Below, in pieces: positions 34,951-43,377 of a stretch of DNA of 64,000 nt. The translations under genes and the position numbers were made by a program. The notes under the pieces were generated by a model. It was not told where the DNA came from. It did no database searches and worked only from the letters and a program-made list of their open reading frames with translations. The stretch is from an uncultured Parabacteroides sp. (GTDB lineage Bacteria > Bacteroidota > Bacteroidia > Bacteroidales > Tannerellaceae), in NCBI GenBank assembly GCA_910577325.1, contig CAJTMR010000009.1:60063-124062 (forward strand), written 5' to 3'. Positions within the stretch are counted from its first letter, which is position 1; every line of letters begins with the position of its first letter.

Positions 34951-35956
34951 TTGATTTTGTTTGTTCCAGTATAAATTCGATCCGGTCCGGTGAAATTGTG
35001 GCGGCATCCACCCAACTCGGTTTCTTGTTCAGCAGCAAAGGCAATGTCCCTGAAGTACTTTGTTCCAGGTCGGTAAAAGAGACCCGTATTTCGAAATCAT
35101 CCGCCGAGACATCCTTGAAGCGTGAAAGAGGAACGTTGCAGCTTACTTTCACGACAGACGGGAATGTACGCAGGGTGTAACGGCGTGGCAGGTTGGGGCA
35201 GGTGACAGGTATTTCCAGTGTCTTTTCCGTATATTCTTCTATCGGGATCGTGATGGTCACACTTGTCGGTTCGAGAGTCGCCCCGTCGATCTTTTCCAGT
35301 TGGACGGTACGCGTGACAGTCTTGCTTCCTTTCTTTATCTCGGTATGAACTGTTTTTATCTCTTGCAAGGTGTCCAGAACGACATCGCTGGCGTAAACGT
35401 TGATATTACGGGGAGTAATGGAGATGTCTCCCGAGACTTTGAAACCTGCATTTGTTTGGACGGTTCCCGCAAACACGACCGGTATCTCCTTTTTGATACG
35501 TTTGCTGTAAGCCGCATCGATATGCTGGGGATCGAAGTTGAGCAGCGAAGTGGTCGCAATCAGTTGTTTCTTTATGTCGCTTTCGATGTCTTTCCTGCTG
35601 ACCACCAGCTTTCCTGCTTTTTCCGGTTGTGTTTTCATATTGGCCTCAATCGGGGCGAACGACCGGCCGAGGGAGTAGTTCAGCAGAACGCTCCCTTTGT
35701 CTTTCACTTTGACCGTAATGGCTTCGGGCGGTGTTTCCGTGAAAGATATGTCAGGCGGCACATTCTTGTACTTGACCGGTATTTTGATATCTATCTCATA
35801 CTCTTGCTGTAAGCTTTGGAGGAGCCAGAACCCGAAAGCCAGTAGTGTGAAATAGAAAAAGATCAAGGCTTCTTTCCACTGTTGACGGCGGAGAAAAGCC
35901 TTAATCTCTATCCGGACAGACTTGAATGTTTGTTTGATTTGTCCAAGTCGTGACAT
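34943..35956 (-). CDS. YbbR-like domain protein
   Basis: The 337-residue protein has one membrane helix near residue 35 (LIFFYFTLLAFGFWLLQSLQ) and an extracytoplasmic part with YbbR-type repeats (VTVKVKDKGSVLLNYSLGRS, INVYASDVVLDTLQEIKTVH, TLEIPVTCPNLPRRYTLRTF). In Firmicutes CdaR, a YbbR protein, regulates the di-adenylate cyclase CdaA. No cdaA is seen here, so that role is unproven. It lies between yajC (12 bases) and coaE (8-base overlap), an arrangement common in Bacteroidales. Confidence 0.85.
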   Translation of the reverse strand: MSRLGQIKQTFKSVRIEIKAFLRRQQWKEALIFFYFTLLAFGFWLLQSLQQEYEIDIKIPVKYKNVPPDISFTETPPEAITVKVKDKGSVLLNYSLGRSFAPIEANMKTQPEKAGKLVVSRKDIESDIKKQLIATTSLLNFDPQHIDAAYSKRIKKEIPVVFAGTVQTNAGFKVSGDISITPRNINVYASDVVLDTLQEIKTVHTEIKKGSKTVTRTVQLEKIDGATLEPTSVTITIPIEEYTEKTLEIPVTCPNLPRRYTLRTFPSVVKVSCNVPLSRFKDVSADDFEIRVSFTDLEQSTSGTLPLLLNKKPSWVDAATISPDRIEFILEQTKSND

Positions 35957-35968
35957 GTGTTCCGTTGT

Positions 35969-36280
35969 TTATTTTTGCTGTGCGTCCTCTGCAGATGCGA
36001 ACACGGATGTTTTGTCTACACGGATGCGTACGCCGTCAGAAATTTCAATTAACATGTAAGTGTCACCGATTTCTTTTATCTTTCCGTAGATGCCTCCGGC
36101 CGTGATCACTTTGTCTCCCGCTTTCAATGCTTCACGGGCTTTCTGAATCTCTTTTTGTTTCTTTTGTTGCGGACGGATCATGAAGAAATAGAAGATAGCA
36201 ACAATGACAACCATCATCAAAATGCCTGACCATTGCTGGTTTCCGCCGGCGGCTTGAAGTAAAATAGTAAGTAAGCTCAT
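35969..36280 (-). CDS. yajC: Sec translocon accessory protein YajC
   Basis: The 103-residue protein has one N-terminal membrane helix (ILMMVVIVAIFYFFMIRPQQ) directly followed by the signature RPQQKKQKEIQKAREALKAG and GDKVITAGGIYGKIKEIGDT. YajC associates with SecDF at the inner membrane. A -7 element (CAAATGTA, 36325-36332, minus strand) lies between it and nusB, so it can be transcribed independently. Confidence 0.95.
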   Translation of the reverse strand: MSLLTILLQAAGGNQQWSGILMMVVIVAIFYFFMIRPQQKKQKEIQKAREALKAGDKVITAGGIYGKIKEIGDTYMLIEISDGVRIRVDKTSVFASAEDAQQK

Positions 36281-36324
36281 ATAACTGTAAACATTAATAA
36301 GTTGATATCAATTCGATACTGACA

Positions 36325-36332
36325 CAAATGTA
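36325..36332 (-). promoter_or_regulatory. -7 promoter element of yajC
   Basis: On the minus strand this reads TACATTTG. It is immediately downstream of the nusB stop and 44 bases before yajC. Confidence 0.55.
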
Positions 36333-36342
36333 AGGATAATAA

Positions 36343-37269
36343 TTAGTCTTTGAGCAATAACTTTTCTTTTTTTAACTCGCCGACTATAGAATCTAAAATA
36401 CCGTTGATGAACGTTCCGCTTTTCGGCGTACTGTAGTATTTGGCCGTGTCGATATATTCGTTCAGCGTCACGTTGATGGGTATTGTGGGGAACGTCATGA
36501 TCTCAGCCAACGCGACCTGCATGATGATAAGGTCCATATTGGCTATTCGTTCGGTCTCCCAGTTCTTCATGTGCTTGTTGATACGTTCACGCCATACGCT
36601 TCCTTTCATCAACGATTGGCGGAATAATTTGATGGCGAAGGACTGGTCTTCGAGATCTTTGAACATCGGCAACAATTTTTGTTTGCTTCCCGCTGCTTCT
36701 TCGAATTGTTTGATCGTTTTCAGCGTAAATGTTTCGACGATGGATATGTCGTCGTTCCAGTAAATGCTTTTGTCTTGCAGGTACTCGTCGATCGCTTCGT
36801 TGCCGCAGATCAGCTTTTTGAATGCGGTACGCCAGAATTCCTTGTCTGTCTCGTATGAGTCGTTTTCATTGTTCAAATATTCCTCATACAAGTCGGACGA
36901 TAAGATCAGGTCGAGCACCATCTTGATCAGATCTTCATCGTTATCCCATGAAAGACCTTGTTCGGTCACATACTTCCGAAGGGCTTCGTTTTCGGCTATT
37001 TGTGCGGCAAAGCGATTGTCTGTCAGTCGAGTGTTGGGACTCAAGTCGGCTTCTGTCGGCATATACTTGTTCTTGCGGGCATCCAGAATGCGTCTTTGTA
37101 AGTTTGTGACATCGACAATTAGAAGAAGGAAATAATGATATAAATCATAAGACTTTCTGAGGCTGAAAAGCAATTCGTTTTCCGCTACTTTGAGGTCGTT
37201 GTTTCCGTTTTGATAGTAAGAATATACTATCTGTAAAACTTTAATGCGGATTAAAATTCTGTTGATCAT
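36343..37269 (-). CDS. nusB: Transcription antitermination factor NusB
   Basis: The 308-residue protein carries the NusB fold in its C-terminal half (about 180-300): FAIKLFRQSLMKGSVWRERI, MDLIIMQVALAEIMTFPTIP, NVTLNEYIDTAKYYSTPKSG, TFINGILDSI. NusB binds boxA RNA with NusE (S10) during rRNA antitermination. The protein is about twice the length of E. coli NusB because of an N-terminal extension starting MINRILIRIKVLQIVYSYYQ, as is normal in Bacteroidetes. It has a -7 element (CAAAGTTA, 37304-37311, minus strand). Confidence 0.93.
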   Translation of the reverse strand: MINRILIRIKVLQIVYSYYQNGNNDLKVAENELLFSLRKSYDLYHYFLLLIVDVTNLQRRILDARKNKYMPTEADLSPNTRLTDNRFAAQIAENEALRKYVTEQGLSWDNDEDLIKMVLDLILSSDLYEEYLNNENDSYETDKEFWRTAFKKLICGNEAIDEYLQDKSIYWNDDISIVETFTLKTIKQFEEAAGSKQKLLPMFKDLEDQSFAIKLFRQSLMKGSVWRERINKHMKNWETERIANMDLIIMQVALAEIMTFPTIPINVTLNEYIDTAKYYSTPKSGTFINGILDSIVGELKKEKLLLKD

Positions 37270-37303
37270 CGTTTGAAGGAACTACTTGTTATAAATTTGG
37301 CTG

Positions 37304-37311
37304 CAAAGTTA
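37304..37311 (-). promoter_or_regulatory. -7 promoter element of nusB
   Basis: On the minus strand this reads TAACTTTG, 34 bases upstream of the start. Confidence 0.6.
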
Positions 37312-37481
37312 GTCATTCTTTTGAGAAAAGTTCGTTGCCTCGCCTAATTTTATGTAGGTTATTTATTATTTCATAATATTCCGATTCTTTATACGTATTT
37401 TCCTGCGTTAAAATGGTTGTTATTTTAAAAAAAATGCACATATTTGAGGCAAGTTATGATAAAAGGGTGGGTGTTTAACAA

Positions 37482-37856
37482 ATGTTTGCTATAATGGAAG
37501 ACTCGGTGAAGAAAATGCAGTTTGAAGGTGGTGATAAGGAGATTTTATACTCTAAGACCATTAAAGCGGGAAAAAGAATTTATTATCTGGATGTGAAGAA
37601 AAATCTGAAGGACGATTTATTTTTGGCTGTGACTGAAAGCAAAAAGGTGCAGTCGAAAGGGGATGCACAGATTTCTTTTGAAAAACATAAGATTTTCCTG
37701 TATAAAGAGGATTTTGACAAGTTCATGAATGGAATGAATGATGTTATCAATTACATTAAGCAATGTAAAGCCGGTGAAAAGCCGGTGGAGGCGGTGCCGT
37801 ATGAAGATCGGCAGGAAGACGACTCGGATGAGATCAAACTGAATATCGAATTTTGA
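37482..37856 (+). CDS. DUF3276 (PUR-domain) nucleic-acid-binding protein
   Basis: The 124-residue protein is of the Bacteroidetes/Spirochaete DUF3276 family, related to eukaryotic Pur-alpha. It contains DKEILYSKTIKAGKRIYYLD, DLFLAVTESKKV, FEKHKIFLYKEDFDKFMNGM, and an acidic tail. Members bind single-stranded DNA or RNA. An ATG four codons downstream (37494) is an equally possible start. It is monocistronic, ending at a bidirectional terminator shared with the ferredoxin gene. Confidence 0.88.
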   Translation: MFAIMEDSVKKMQFEGGDKEILYSKTIKAGKRIYYLDVKKNLKDDLFLAVTESKKVQSKGDAQISFEKHKIFLYKEDFDKFMNGMNDVINYIKQCKAGEKPVEAVPYEDRQEDDSDEIKLNIEF

Positions 37857-37882
37857 ACGAGTCTGCAAAAAATCGGAAAATA

Positions 37883-37921
37883 ATAAGGGGCTGTTTCGAT
37901 AGAAAACAGCCCCTTATCTTT
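37883..37921. terminator. Bidirectional terminator
   Basis: ATAAGGGGCTGTTT (37883-37896) and AAACAGCCCCTTAT (37904-37917) make a perfect 14-bp stem with T-rich sequence on the right and A-rich on the left. It serves the DUF3276 gene and the convergent ferredoxin gene. Confidence 0.88.
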
Positions 37922-37962
37922 TGTAGGCCCTGTAGAGAGAGGGGACCTATCGATGTTGCGGT

Positions 37963-38133
37963 TTATTCTGCCGGATGAATTGCTTCAGTAGGACAAGCGT
38001 CTGCGCAAGTTCCACAATCTGTACACATTTCAGGGTTGATGCTGTATTTGTCACCTTCTGAAATTGCTCCTACCGGACATTCGTCAATACAAGTACCGCA
38101 AGCGATACAATCGTCACTGATTACGTAAGCCAT
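37963..38133 (-). CDS. 2[4Fe-4S] ferredoxin
   Basis: This 56-residue protein is read on the minus strand from ATG at 38133 to TAA at 37963. It begins MAYVISDDCIACGTCIDECP and contains two complete cluster motifs, Cys9-12-15-19-Pro and Cys37-40-43-47-Pro (CTDCGTCADACP). It is a clostridial-type low-potential electron carrier, likely partnering pyruvate:ferredoxin oxidoreductase or similar enzymes in anaerobic metabolism. It is monocistronic, with a -7 element at 38171-38178 and a terminator after it. Confidence 0.96.
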   Translation of the reverse strand: MAYVISDDCIACGTCIDECPVGAISEGDKYSINPEMCTDCGTCADACPTEAIHPAE

Positions 38134-38170
38134 TTTTTTTAACGTTTAAATTGATAACTATTAGTTCGTG

Positions 38171-38178
38171 CAAAAATA
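38171..38178 (-). promoter_or_regulatory. -7 promoter element of the ferredoxin gene
   Basis: On the minus strand this reads TATTTTTG, 37 bases before the start codon at 38133. Confidence 0.6.
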
Positions 38179-38285
38179 GAGTTTTCTTTGAATTAAAAAA
38201 AGAACTCCTCCTTTTTTTTACAAATAAATGTTCTTTCGCAATAAGTCGGGCTCTTTCCCGTTATATTTCAAAATTGCGAGAAGAA

Positions 38286-39020
38286 TTGAGACGGCTACTA
38301 TTTATTATATGTATATTCTTTCTTCCTGTGGCTGCTGCGACGGCACAGAAAGAAAAGGTGAAGAACCAGCCCTATGCGGATTTGAAATGGTTCCATTTGG
38401 GGTTTCACGTAGGGCTGCATGCGCAGGATTTGATATTGACTAATACCGGTGTGGCTACAGACGGTGAAACTTGGTATGCCGAGATTCCGAGCTATTCGCC
38501 CGGTTTTAGTGTCGGGGTTATTGGGGATATGTATCTGAATTCGTATTTCAACCTGCGTTTTACGCCGACTATCCATTTCGGTGACAAGAAATTTGTGTTC
38601 CGCCGCCCGGAAATGGAAGGGGTGGAGGGAACGGATGAAAATCCGGTGGTAAGCATGTATTCCACTTCTGTCCGTTCCAACTATTTGACGTTTCCGCTTG
38701 ATGTGAAGTACAGCGCTTTCCGTGTGAATAATTATCGTCCTTATCTGATTGGCGGTATTTACGGTGCTTTTGATCTTGGGCGTAAGAAAGGTAATCCGAT
38801 CCTGTTGAAAGGAACGGATTTCGGTGTGGAGTTCGGTATAGGATGTGATATTTATCTCCCGTTTTTCAAATTATGTCCCGAACTTAAGTTCAGCTTCGGC
38901 TTGGTAGACTTGCTGGAGAAAGACCGGGGTGACCTGACGGATCCGGATTTGATCAAATATCCGAACTCATTGTCAAAAGCGACTTCCCGGATGGTGACAC
39001 TCACCTTTAATTTCGAATGA
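38286..39020 (+). CDS. PorT-like outer-membrane beta-barrel protein
   Basis: Translation from a TTG at 38286 gives about 244 residues, starting with a signal peptide (RRLLFIICIFFLPVAAATAQ). The mature protein is beta-rich: HLGFHVGLHAQDLILTNTG, FNLRFTPTIHFGDKKFVF, NYLTFPLDVKYSAFRVNNYR, PYLIGGIYGAFDLG, ending in a Phe-terminated strand (MVTLTFNFE) as expected for BAM-assembled barrels. The pattern matches PorT, a component of the type IX secretion system in Porphyromonas, though PorT-like barrels also occur in strains lacking T9SS. The frame is open to 38151, but no signal peptide forms there. It overlaps the convergent cdsA by 14 bases. Confidence 0.75.
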   Translation: MRRLLFIICIFFLPVAAATAQKEKVKNQPYADLKWFHLGFHVGLHAQDLILTNTGVATDGETWYAEIPSYSPGFSVGVIGDMYLNSYFNLRFTPTIHFGDKKFVFRRPEMEGVEGTDENPVVSMYSTSVRSNYLTFPLDVKYSAFRVNNYRPYLIGGIYGAFDLGRKKGNPILLKGTDFGVEFGIGCDIYLPFFKLCPELKFSFGLVDLLEKDRGDLTDPDLIKYPNSLSKATSRMVTLTFNFE

Positions 39021-39840
39021 ATAATTCGATATAGATGTAGCTCGCGGGGACAGCCAACATGACGCTGTCGAAGCGATCCAGCATTCCTCCGTGTCCCGGC
39101 AATATGTTGCCGGAGTCTTTTACTCCGAGCGTGCGTTTCAGCAAGGATTCGATCAGGTCTCCCCAAGTTCCGAACAGGACGACCGTAGTTGCCAGTCCCA
39201 ACCAATTTAGCCGGCTTATTTCCGGGGCGAACCAGGCGAATGCCTGCGAGGAAACCGCGACGAGGATTAACCCGCCAAAGAAACCTTCCCATGATTTCTT
39301 AGGAGAAATCCGTTCAAACAATTTCCTTTTTCCGATCAGGGAGCCGATCAGATATGCTCCCGTATCGTCCAGCCAGACGAAAATAAAGATTGCCATGATA
39401 AAAAGAGGCGTGTAGCTTATGACGCCGGGTGCTCCCGGTTCTGCACCGATAAAGTTCAGCATGGAGAAGGAGCCGGCACAATAAACTTGGGCGAAAAGCG
39501 TGAATGCCCAGTTGTTGATCGGATTCGGAGCCTTATAATAGAGTTCGGCTATCATTGTCAATATGATAAATAGCAGATAGGGTAAGAATATCTTTCCGTC
39601 TGTCAACCCGTTTGCATAAACGAAAGTGGCGATAAACAGATATGCTCCTCCGAGTACATTCATGGTCCGTTGCAAATTCGCATTTTCATGGTGTTTGACC
39701 AAACCGCTGAATTCCCAAAGGGTCAATCCTGTTATGGTACAGAAAAGAATGAGGAAAGAAATGGGATGGAGGCAAATGGCACTGACCAGTACCACGACGA
39801 ATATAATTCCGGTTAACGCCCGTATAATCAGATTTTTCAA
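39007..39840 (-). CDS. cdsA: Phosphatidate cytidylyltransferase
   Basis: The 277-residue integral membrane enzyme makes CDP-diacylglycerol from phosphatidate and CTP, the branch point of phospholipid synthesis. About eight membrane helices precede the C-terminal signature: IGKRKLFERISPKKSWEGFF, GTWGDLIESLLKRTLGVKDS and GNILPGHGGMLDRFDSVMLA. It follows ftsH on the same strand, but a terminator (39892-39933) and its own -7 element (39872-39879) suggest separate expression. Confidence 0.96.
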   Translation of the reverse strand: MKNLIIRALTGIIFVVVLVSAICLHPISFLILFCTITGLTLWEFSGLVKHHENANLQRTMNVLGGAYLFIATFVYANGLTDGKIFLPYLLFIILTMIAELYYKAPNPINNWAFTLFAQVYCAGSFSMLNFIGAEPGAPGVISYTPLFIMAIFIFVWLDDTGAYLIGSLIGKRKLFERISPKKSWEGFFGGLILVAVSSQAFAWFAPEISRLNWLGLATTVVLFGTWGDLIESLLKRTLGVKDSGNILPGHGGMLDRFDSVMLAVPASYIYIELFIRN

Positions 39841-39871
39841 GATGATAGTGTTTTATTGATTTATTCAGGTA

Positions 39872-39879
39872 CAAATATA
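39872..39879 (-). promoter_or_regulatory. -7 promoter element of cdsA
   Basis: On the minus strand this reads TATATTTG, between the ftsH terminator and the cdsA start. Confidence 0.55.
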
Positions 39880-39891
39880 ATTAAAAAATAA

Positions 39892-39933
39892 ATTCCATGC
39901 CCATCTGTTTCAAATTTCGTGGGCATGGAATTG
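39892..39933 (-). terminator. Rho-independent terminator of ftsH
   Basis: AATTCCATGCCCA (39892-39904) and TGGGCATGGAATT (39921-39933) form a perfect 13-bp stem. In the minus direction it is followed by TATTTTTTAAT. Confidence 0.85.
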
Positions 39934-39967
39934 TATTTATTGAGTCATCTTACTGTTTGCCGGCTTC

Positions 39968-41962
39968 TTACTGCTTGTCAGCTTCGGAAACTTTTGTTTC
40001 TTCGGTCTTTTTGCCGTTTGCCTTCTCTTGCAGTTCCAGGATCTCTTCCGAGCGGGAAACCCACGCGCGTTTACCGAAGATGTGCTCGACATCTTCCGTG
40101 TAGATCACTTCCCGTTCCAGCAGTACCTGAGCCAACATATTGTGTCCCGATGCGTGTTCTTTTAGGATGCTTTTGGCTCGTTCGTATTGTTCGTTGATAA
40201 TAGTTTGTACTTCCTGGTCGATCGTCCGGGCTGTTTCCTCGCTGTACGGTTTGGTGAAACCCCAGTCTTGTCCGCTTGAGTCGTAGTAGTTCAAGTTCGG
40301 CAAACGGTCGCTCATACCGAAATAGACGACCATGGCATAAGCCTGTTTAGTCACCCGTTCAAGGTCATTGGATGCTCCAGTGGAGACTTTTCCCAAAAAG
40401 AGCTCTTCGGCAGCTCGTCCGCCAAGGGTGGCACACATTTCGTCCAGTAATTGTTCGCGGGTGGTAATCTGACGTTCTTCCGGCAGATACCAGGCGGCGC
40501 CTAACGCCTTGCCTCGCGGAACGATTGTTACTTTAACCAGTGGATTGGCATGTTCCAGCAACCAGCTTAAGGTGGCATGGCCGGCTTCATGGTTGGCTAT
40601 ACATTGGCGTTCATCCGCAGTCGTAATTTTAGTACGTTTCTCCAAACCTCCGACGATGCGGTCGACCGCATTCATGAAGTCTTCTTTCTGGACAAACTTT
40701 TTACCGTTACGGGCGGCAATCAATGCAGCTTCATTGCATACATTGGCAATATCGGCTCCGGAAAAACCGGGAGTCTGGCGTGCCAGGAATTCAGCATCGA
40801 CACTTTCGTCGATTTTGATCGGGCGCAGGTGCACTCCGAATATTTCCTTGCGCTCGTTCAAGTCCGGCAATTCCACATGGATCTGACGGTCGAAACGTCC
40901 GGCACGAAGCAGCGCCTTATCCAGAATGTCGGCACGGTTCGTCGCCGCCAGAATGATGACACCGCTGTTGGAACCGAATCCGTCCATTTCCGTCAATAAC
41001 TGGTTCAAGGTGTTTTCACGTTCATCGTTGCTGTTCATGTTTACGTTCTTGCCACGGGCACGGCCGACAGCATCGATCTCGTCAATAAATACGATACAAG
41101 GAGCTTTCTCTTTTGCCTGGCGGAACAGGTCACGGACACGCGAAGCACCTACGCCGACAAACATTTCTACGAAGTCCGAACCGGACAGGGAGAAGAACGG
41201 CACGTCTGCTTCTCCGGCGACAGCCTTGGCCAATAACGTCTTGCCGGTTCCTGGAGGGCCGACCAGTAAGGCGCCCTTAGGTATTTTACCTCCTAATTCC
41301 GTATATTTTTCGGGGTTTTTCAGAAAAGAAACAATCTCTTCTACTTCCTGTTTCGCTTCAGAAAGGCCGGCTACATCTTTGAATGTCACTTTCCGGTCGC
41401 TGTCTTTATCGAAAAGCTGTGCTTTTGCCTTTCCTACACTGAATACTCCACCGGGACCACTGCCTGCTCCTCCGGACATGCGTCGCATCAGGAACATCCA
41501 CACGGCGATGATCAGCAATATCGGACCGAACGAAACAAGGAAATTCCAAATCGCATCGTCGCCTTCTTCAAAGCTGACCTGCGTGGTTATGTGATTTTCG
41601 GCAACGGCCTTGTCATAGAAGTCCGAGAATTTATCGGCCGACGGTATTTTGACATATACTTTCGGGTTTGTACCCAATGCCGCACTGTCTTTTTTGAATA
41701 CCAAGCCTTTCCGTCCATCTTTTACGGTCGCTTCAACCAGATTCTTCTTGTTATAAACGACCATTCGGTCGAATACGTTTTCCTGTGCTAATTTCTGGAA
41801 CTCGGTCCAGCCTAACTCTTTGGATGCCGAAGAGTCGTTTGTCAAATACAAAGCTACAAGCATCATAAAAATGAGTCCGTACATCCAATAAAGATTAAAC
41901 TTAAAAATCTTCTGCTTGTTGTTCTTCGGCGCTTTGTTAAACATGTCGTTTTTATTTTCCAT
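39968..41962 (-). CDS. ftsH: ATP-dependent zinc metalloprotease FtsH
   Basis: The 664-residue membrane protease degrades damaged membrane proteins and some cytosolic regulators. It has two N-terminal membrane helices (FNLYWMYGLIFMMLVALYLT and LVSFGPILLIIAVWMFLMRR) flanking a periplasmic domain, a Gly-rich linker, the AAA module with Walker A GPPGTGKT, Walker B CIVFIDEIDAVGRARG, the second region of homology ATNRADILDKALLRAGRFDR, and the zinc site HEAGH. It lies 34 bases after rsfS in the same direction. Confidence 0.97.
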   Translation of the reverse strand: MENKNDMFNKAPKNNKQKIFKFNLYWMYGLIFMMLVALYLTNDSSASKELGWTEFQKLAQENVFDRMVVYNKKNLVEATVKDGRKGLVFKKDSAALGTNPKVYVKIPSADKFSDFYDKAVAENHITTQVSFEEGDDAIWNFLVSFGPILLIIAVWMFLMRRMSGGAGSGPGGVFSVGKAKAQLFDKDSDRKVTFKDVAGLSEAKQEVEEIVSFLKNPEKYTELGGKIPKGALLVGPPGTGKTLLAKAVAGEADVPFFSLSGSDFVEMFVGVGASRVRDLFRQAKEKAPCIVFIDEIDAVGRARGKNVNMNSNDERENTLNQLLTEMDGFGSNSGVIILAATNRADILDKALLRAGRFDRQIHVELPDLNERKEIFGVHLRPIKIDESVDAEFLARQTPGFSGADIANVCNEAALIAARNGKKFVQKEDFMNAVDRIVGGLEKRTKITTADERQCIANHEAGHATLSWLLEHANPLVKVTIVPRGKALGAAWYLPEERQITTREQLLDEMCATLGGRAAEELFLGKVSTGASNDLERVTKQAYAMVVYFGMSDRLPNLNYYDSSGQDWGFTKPYSEETARTIDQEVQTIINEQYERAKSILKEHASGHNMLAQVLLEREVIYTEDVEHIFGKRAWVSRSEEILELQEKANGKKTEETKVSEADKQ

Positions 41963-41996
41963 ATTTGATTATCTCTATACAATGTAAGATCGGTCA

Positions 41997-42356
41997 TCAG
42001 TCGAGGTCGGCAATCCGGGTTACTTTGGCATCCGACCAAAGATTTTCCAGATTGTAAAACTCGCGGAGTTCCGGTAAGAATATGTGTACAAGAACCGTGC
42101 CATAATCCATTCCGATCCATTCGGCACGCTGTGCTCCGTCTATTGAAAGCGGTTTTTCACCTGCCTCACGCTGTGCAAAATCCCATGCCGAATCAGACAA
42201 TGCGGAAACCTGGGTCGGAGTGCTTCCTTCGCAGATTATCATATATTGGCAGATCGAGCCGGATAATTGGGTTAAGTCTACGGTTACAATGTTTTTGCCT
42301 TTTTTTTCCTGTAGGCCTTCTACAATCGTTTTTACTAATACTTCTGTTTGATCCAT
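41997..42356 (-). CDS. rsfS: Ribosome silencing factor RsfS
   Basis: The 119-residue protein binds L14 and blocks subunit joining when nutrients are short. Family signatures are KTIVEGLQEKKGKNIVTVDL, DYMIICEGSTPTQV-like (CQYMIICEGSTPTQVSALSD), KPLSIDGAQRAEWIGMDYGT, and VLVHIFLPELREFYNLENLW. It is transcribed ahead of ftsH, with a -7 element at 42387-42394 on the minus strand. Confidence 0.96.
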   Translation of the reverse strand: MDQTEVLVKTIVEGLQEKKGKNIVTVDLTQLSGSICQYMIICEGSTPTQVSALSDSAWDFAQREAGEKPLSIDGAQRAEWIGMDYGTVLVHIFLPELREFYNLENLWSDAKVTRIADLD

Positions 42357-42386
42357 CTATGTTTTATTGAATAATATTCGAAGTCG

Positions 42387-42394
42387 CAAATATA
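42387..42394 (-). promoter_or_regulatory. -7 promoter element of rsfS-ftsH
   Basis: On the minus strand this reads TATATTTG, 30 bases before the rsfS start. Confidence 0.6.
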
Positions 42395-42509
42395 CTTCTT
42401 ATATTTATTATGTGGGGTATTTCCCTCTATTAATATATGTATATACTTGCAAAATCAAAACAAGCAGGAAAAGAAAAAAGTTTATTGATGAAAAAAAATT
42501 ACCGGATTG

Positions 42510-42540
42510 CTTGTTTATTTTGAAAAAGTATGTACTTTTG
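42510..42540 (+). promoter_or_regulatory. Promoter of the tRNA-Gln pair
   Basis: CTTG (42510-42513), a 19-base spacer, TACTTTTG (42533-42540). The -33 element is one base off the TTTG consensus and the -7 element is perfect. The first mature tRNA begins 41 bases later. Confidence 0.75.
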
Positions 42541-42581
42541 CACTCGCAAACGATGAGAGAGTCGGCAAGTAAAATTGAAAT

Positions 42582-42652
42582 TGTTCAATGGTGTAATGGT
42601 AGCACAACAGATTCTGGTCCTGTTAGTCCAGGTTCGAGCCCTGGTTGAACAA
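42582..42652 (+). tRNA. tRNA-Gln (anticodon CTG), copy 1
   Basis: This 71-base gene folds fully. The acceptor TGTTCAA pairs with TTGAACA, the D arm has GTGTAATGGTAGCAC, the anticodon loop TTCTGGT places CTG at positions 34-36, the variable loop has four bases, and the T arm is CCAGG-TTCGAGC-CCTGG. CCA is not encoded. The base pair at the bottom of the anticodon stem would be an A-C mismatch. An identical copy follows 37 bases later. Confidence 0.95.
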
Positions 42653-42689
42653 CAAAAATAATTGATTGTCGTCTTTTTTGAATTGAAAT

Positions 42690-42760
42690 TGTTCAATGGT
42701 GTAATGGTAGCACAACAGATTCTGGTCCTGTTAGTCCAGGTTCGAGCCCTGGTTGAACAA
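42690..42760 (+). tRNA. tRNA-Gln (anticodon CTG), copy 2
   Basis: It is identical in all 71 bases to copy 1. The duplication includes about nine bases upstream (AATTGAAAT), which suggests a recent tandem duplication. Both copies should be processed from one transcript ending at the hairpin at 42760-42807. Confidence 0.95.
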
Positions 42761-42807
42761 CATAAAAAGAGCTGTATCATTAGTTGATGATGCGGCTCTT
42801 TTTATGT
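42760..42807 (+). terminator. Terminator of the tRNA-Gln operon
   Basis: ACATAAAAAGAGC (42760-42772) and GCTCTTTTTATGT (42795-42807) form a 13-bp outer stem, extended by inner ATCAT/ATGAT pairing. The right arm provides the T tract. Confidence 0.8.
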
Positions 42808-42825
42808 GAAACTGGCTTGAAACTT

Positions 42826-43377
42826 TTAATAATTGAGTCCGAAATGTCGGCTTAATTGGAAGATCTCGTAATCAAGTGTCGCTTCCGGCTCTTCTTGGGA
42901 AGAGTGGAGTGGAACGGAGCGTATATAATCAGCCTGATTACCGTATATTTTAAGTATGATCTTTTCCGGTTGCTTATCGTCCCGGATGATGCCGAAGCAA
43001 TCTTGATAGAAGTATGCCGGTGTTATATTGGGTGACGGTAACCCCTCTTTCTCCCCGATAACCAACGGCTGCATCCGCTCTAAAGCAAGGACTCGTGTCG
43101 CTTTGTGGTTTAAATATTCGCAAATTAAGTACCAGCGGGATTCGAACATTCTGAGAAAGCAAGGTATCACTTCGTATGTGTATGTCTTGTCTTTGACATA
43201 ATAGGAGGTGTAGTCCGGATTTGCAAGATAGTATTGTTTGAGATGCGGATCGAAATCAATATCGGCTTGAAATGTTGAAGCGATATACCACCTGTCACGA
43301 TCGAATGTCCGTGTTTGAATCTCTTCGCCCTCATAATTCAGCGATAGACATGCTAATAAGTACCTCATAATGCCCAT
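42826..43377 (-). pseudogene. WYL-domain regulator remnant
   Basis: The 183-residue frame contains a WYL domain (YEVIPCFLRMFESRWYLICE, then HKATRVLALERMQPLVIGEK) and the start of the WCX region (LHSSQEEPEATLDYEIFQLS). Typical WYL regulators are about 300 or more residues, with an N-terminal winged helix and a longer C-terminus. Here there is no DNA-binding domain, and the end (RHFGLNY) diverges where an NFELEQ-type segment is usual, so both ends look lost. Its start codon lies in an inverted repeat (43364-43406). It could still be expressed as a ligand-binding fragment, but a decaying gene is more likely. Confidence 0.6.

Noticed and set aside
42582..42760. tRNA-Gln pair as an attachment site of an integrated element.
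   Set aside because: No integrase or element genes lie on either side; the repeat is a whole-gene tandem duplication, not a 3'-end att copy.
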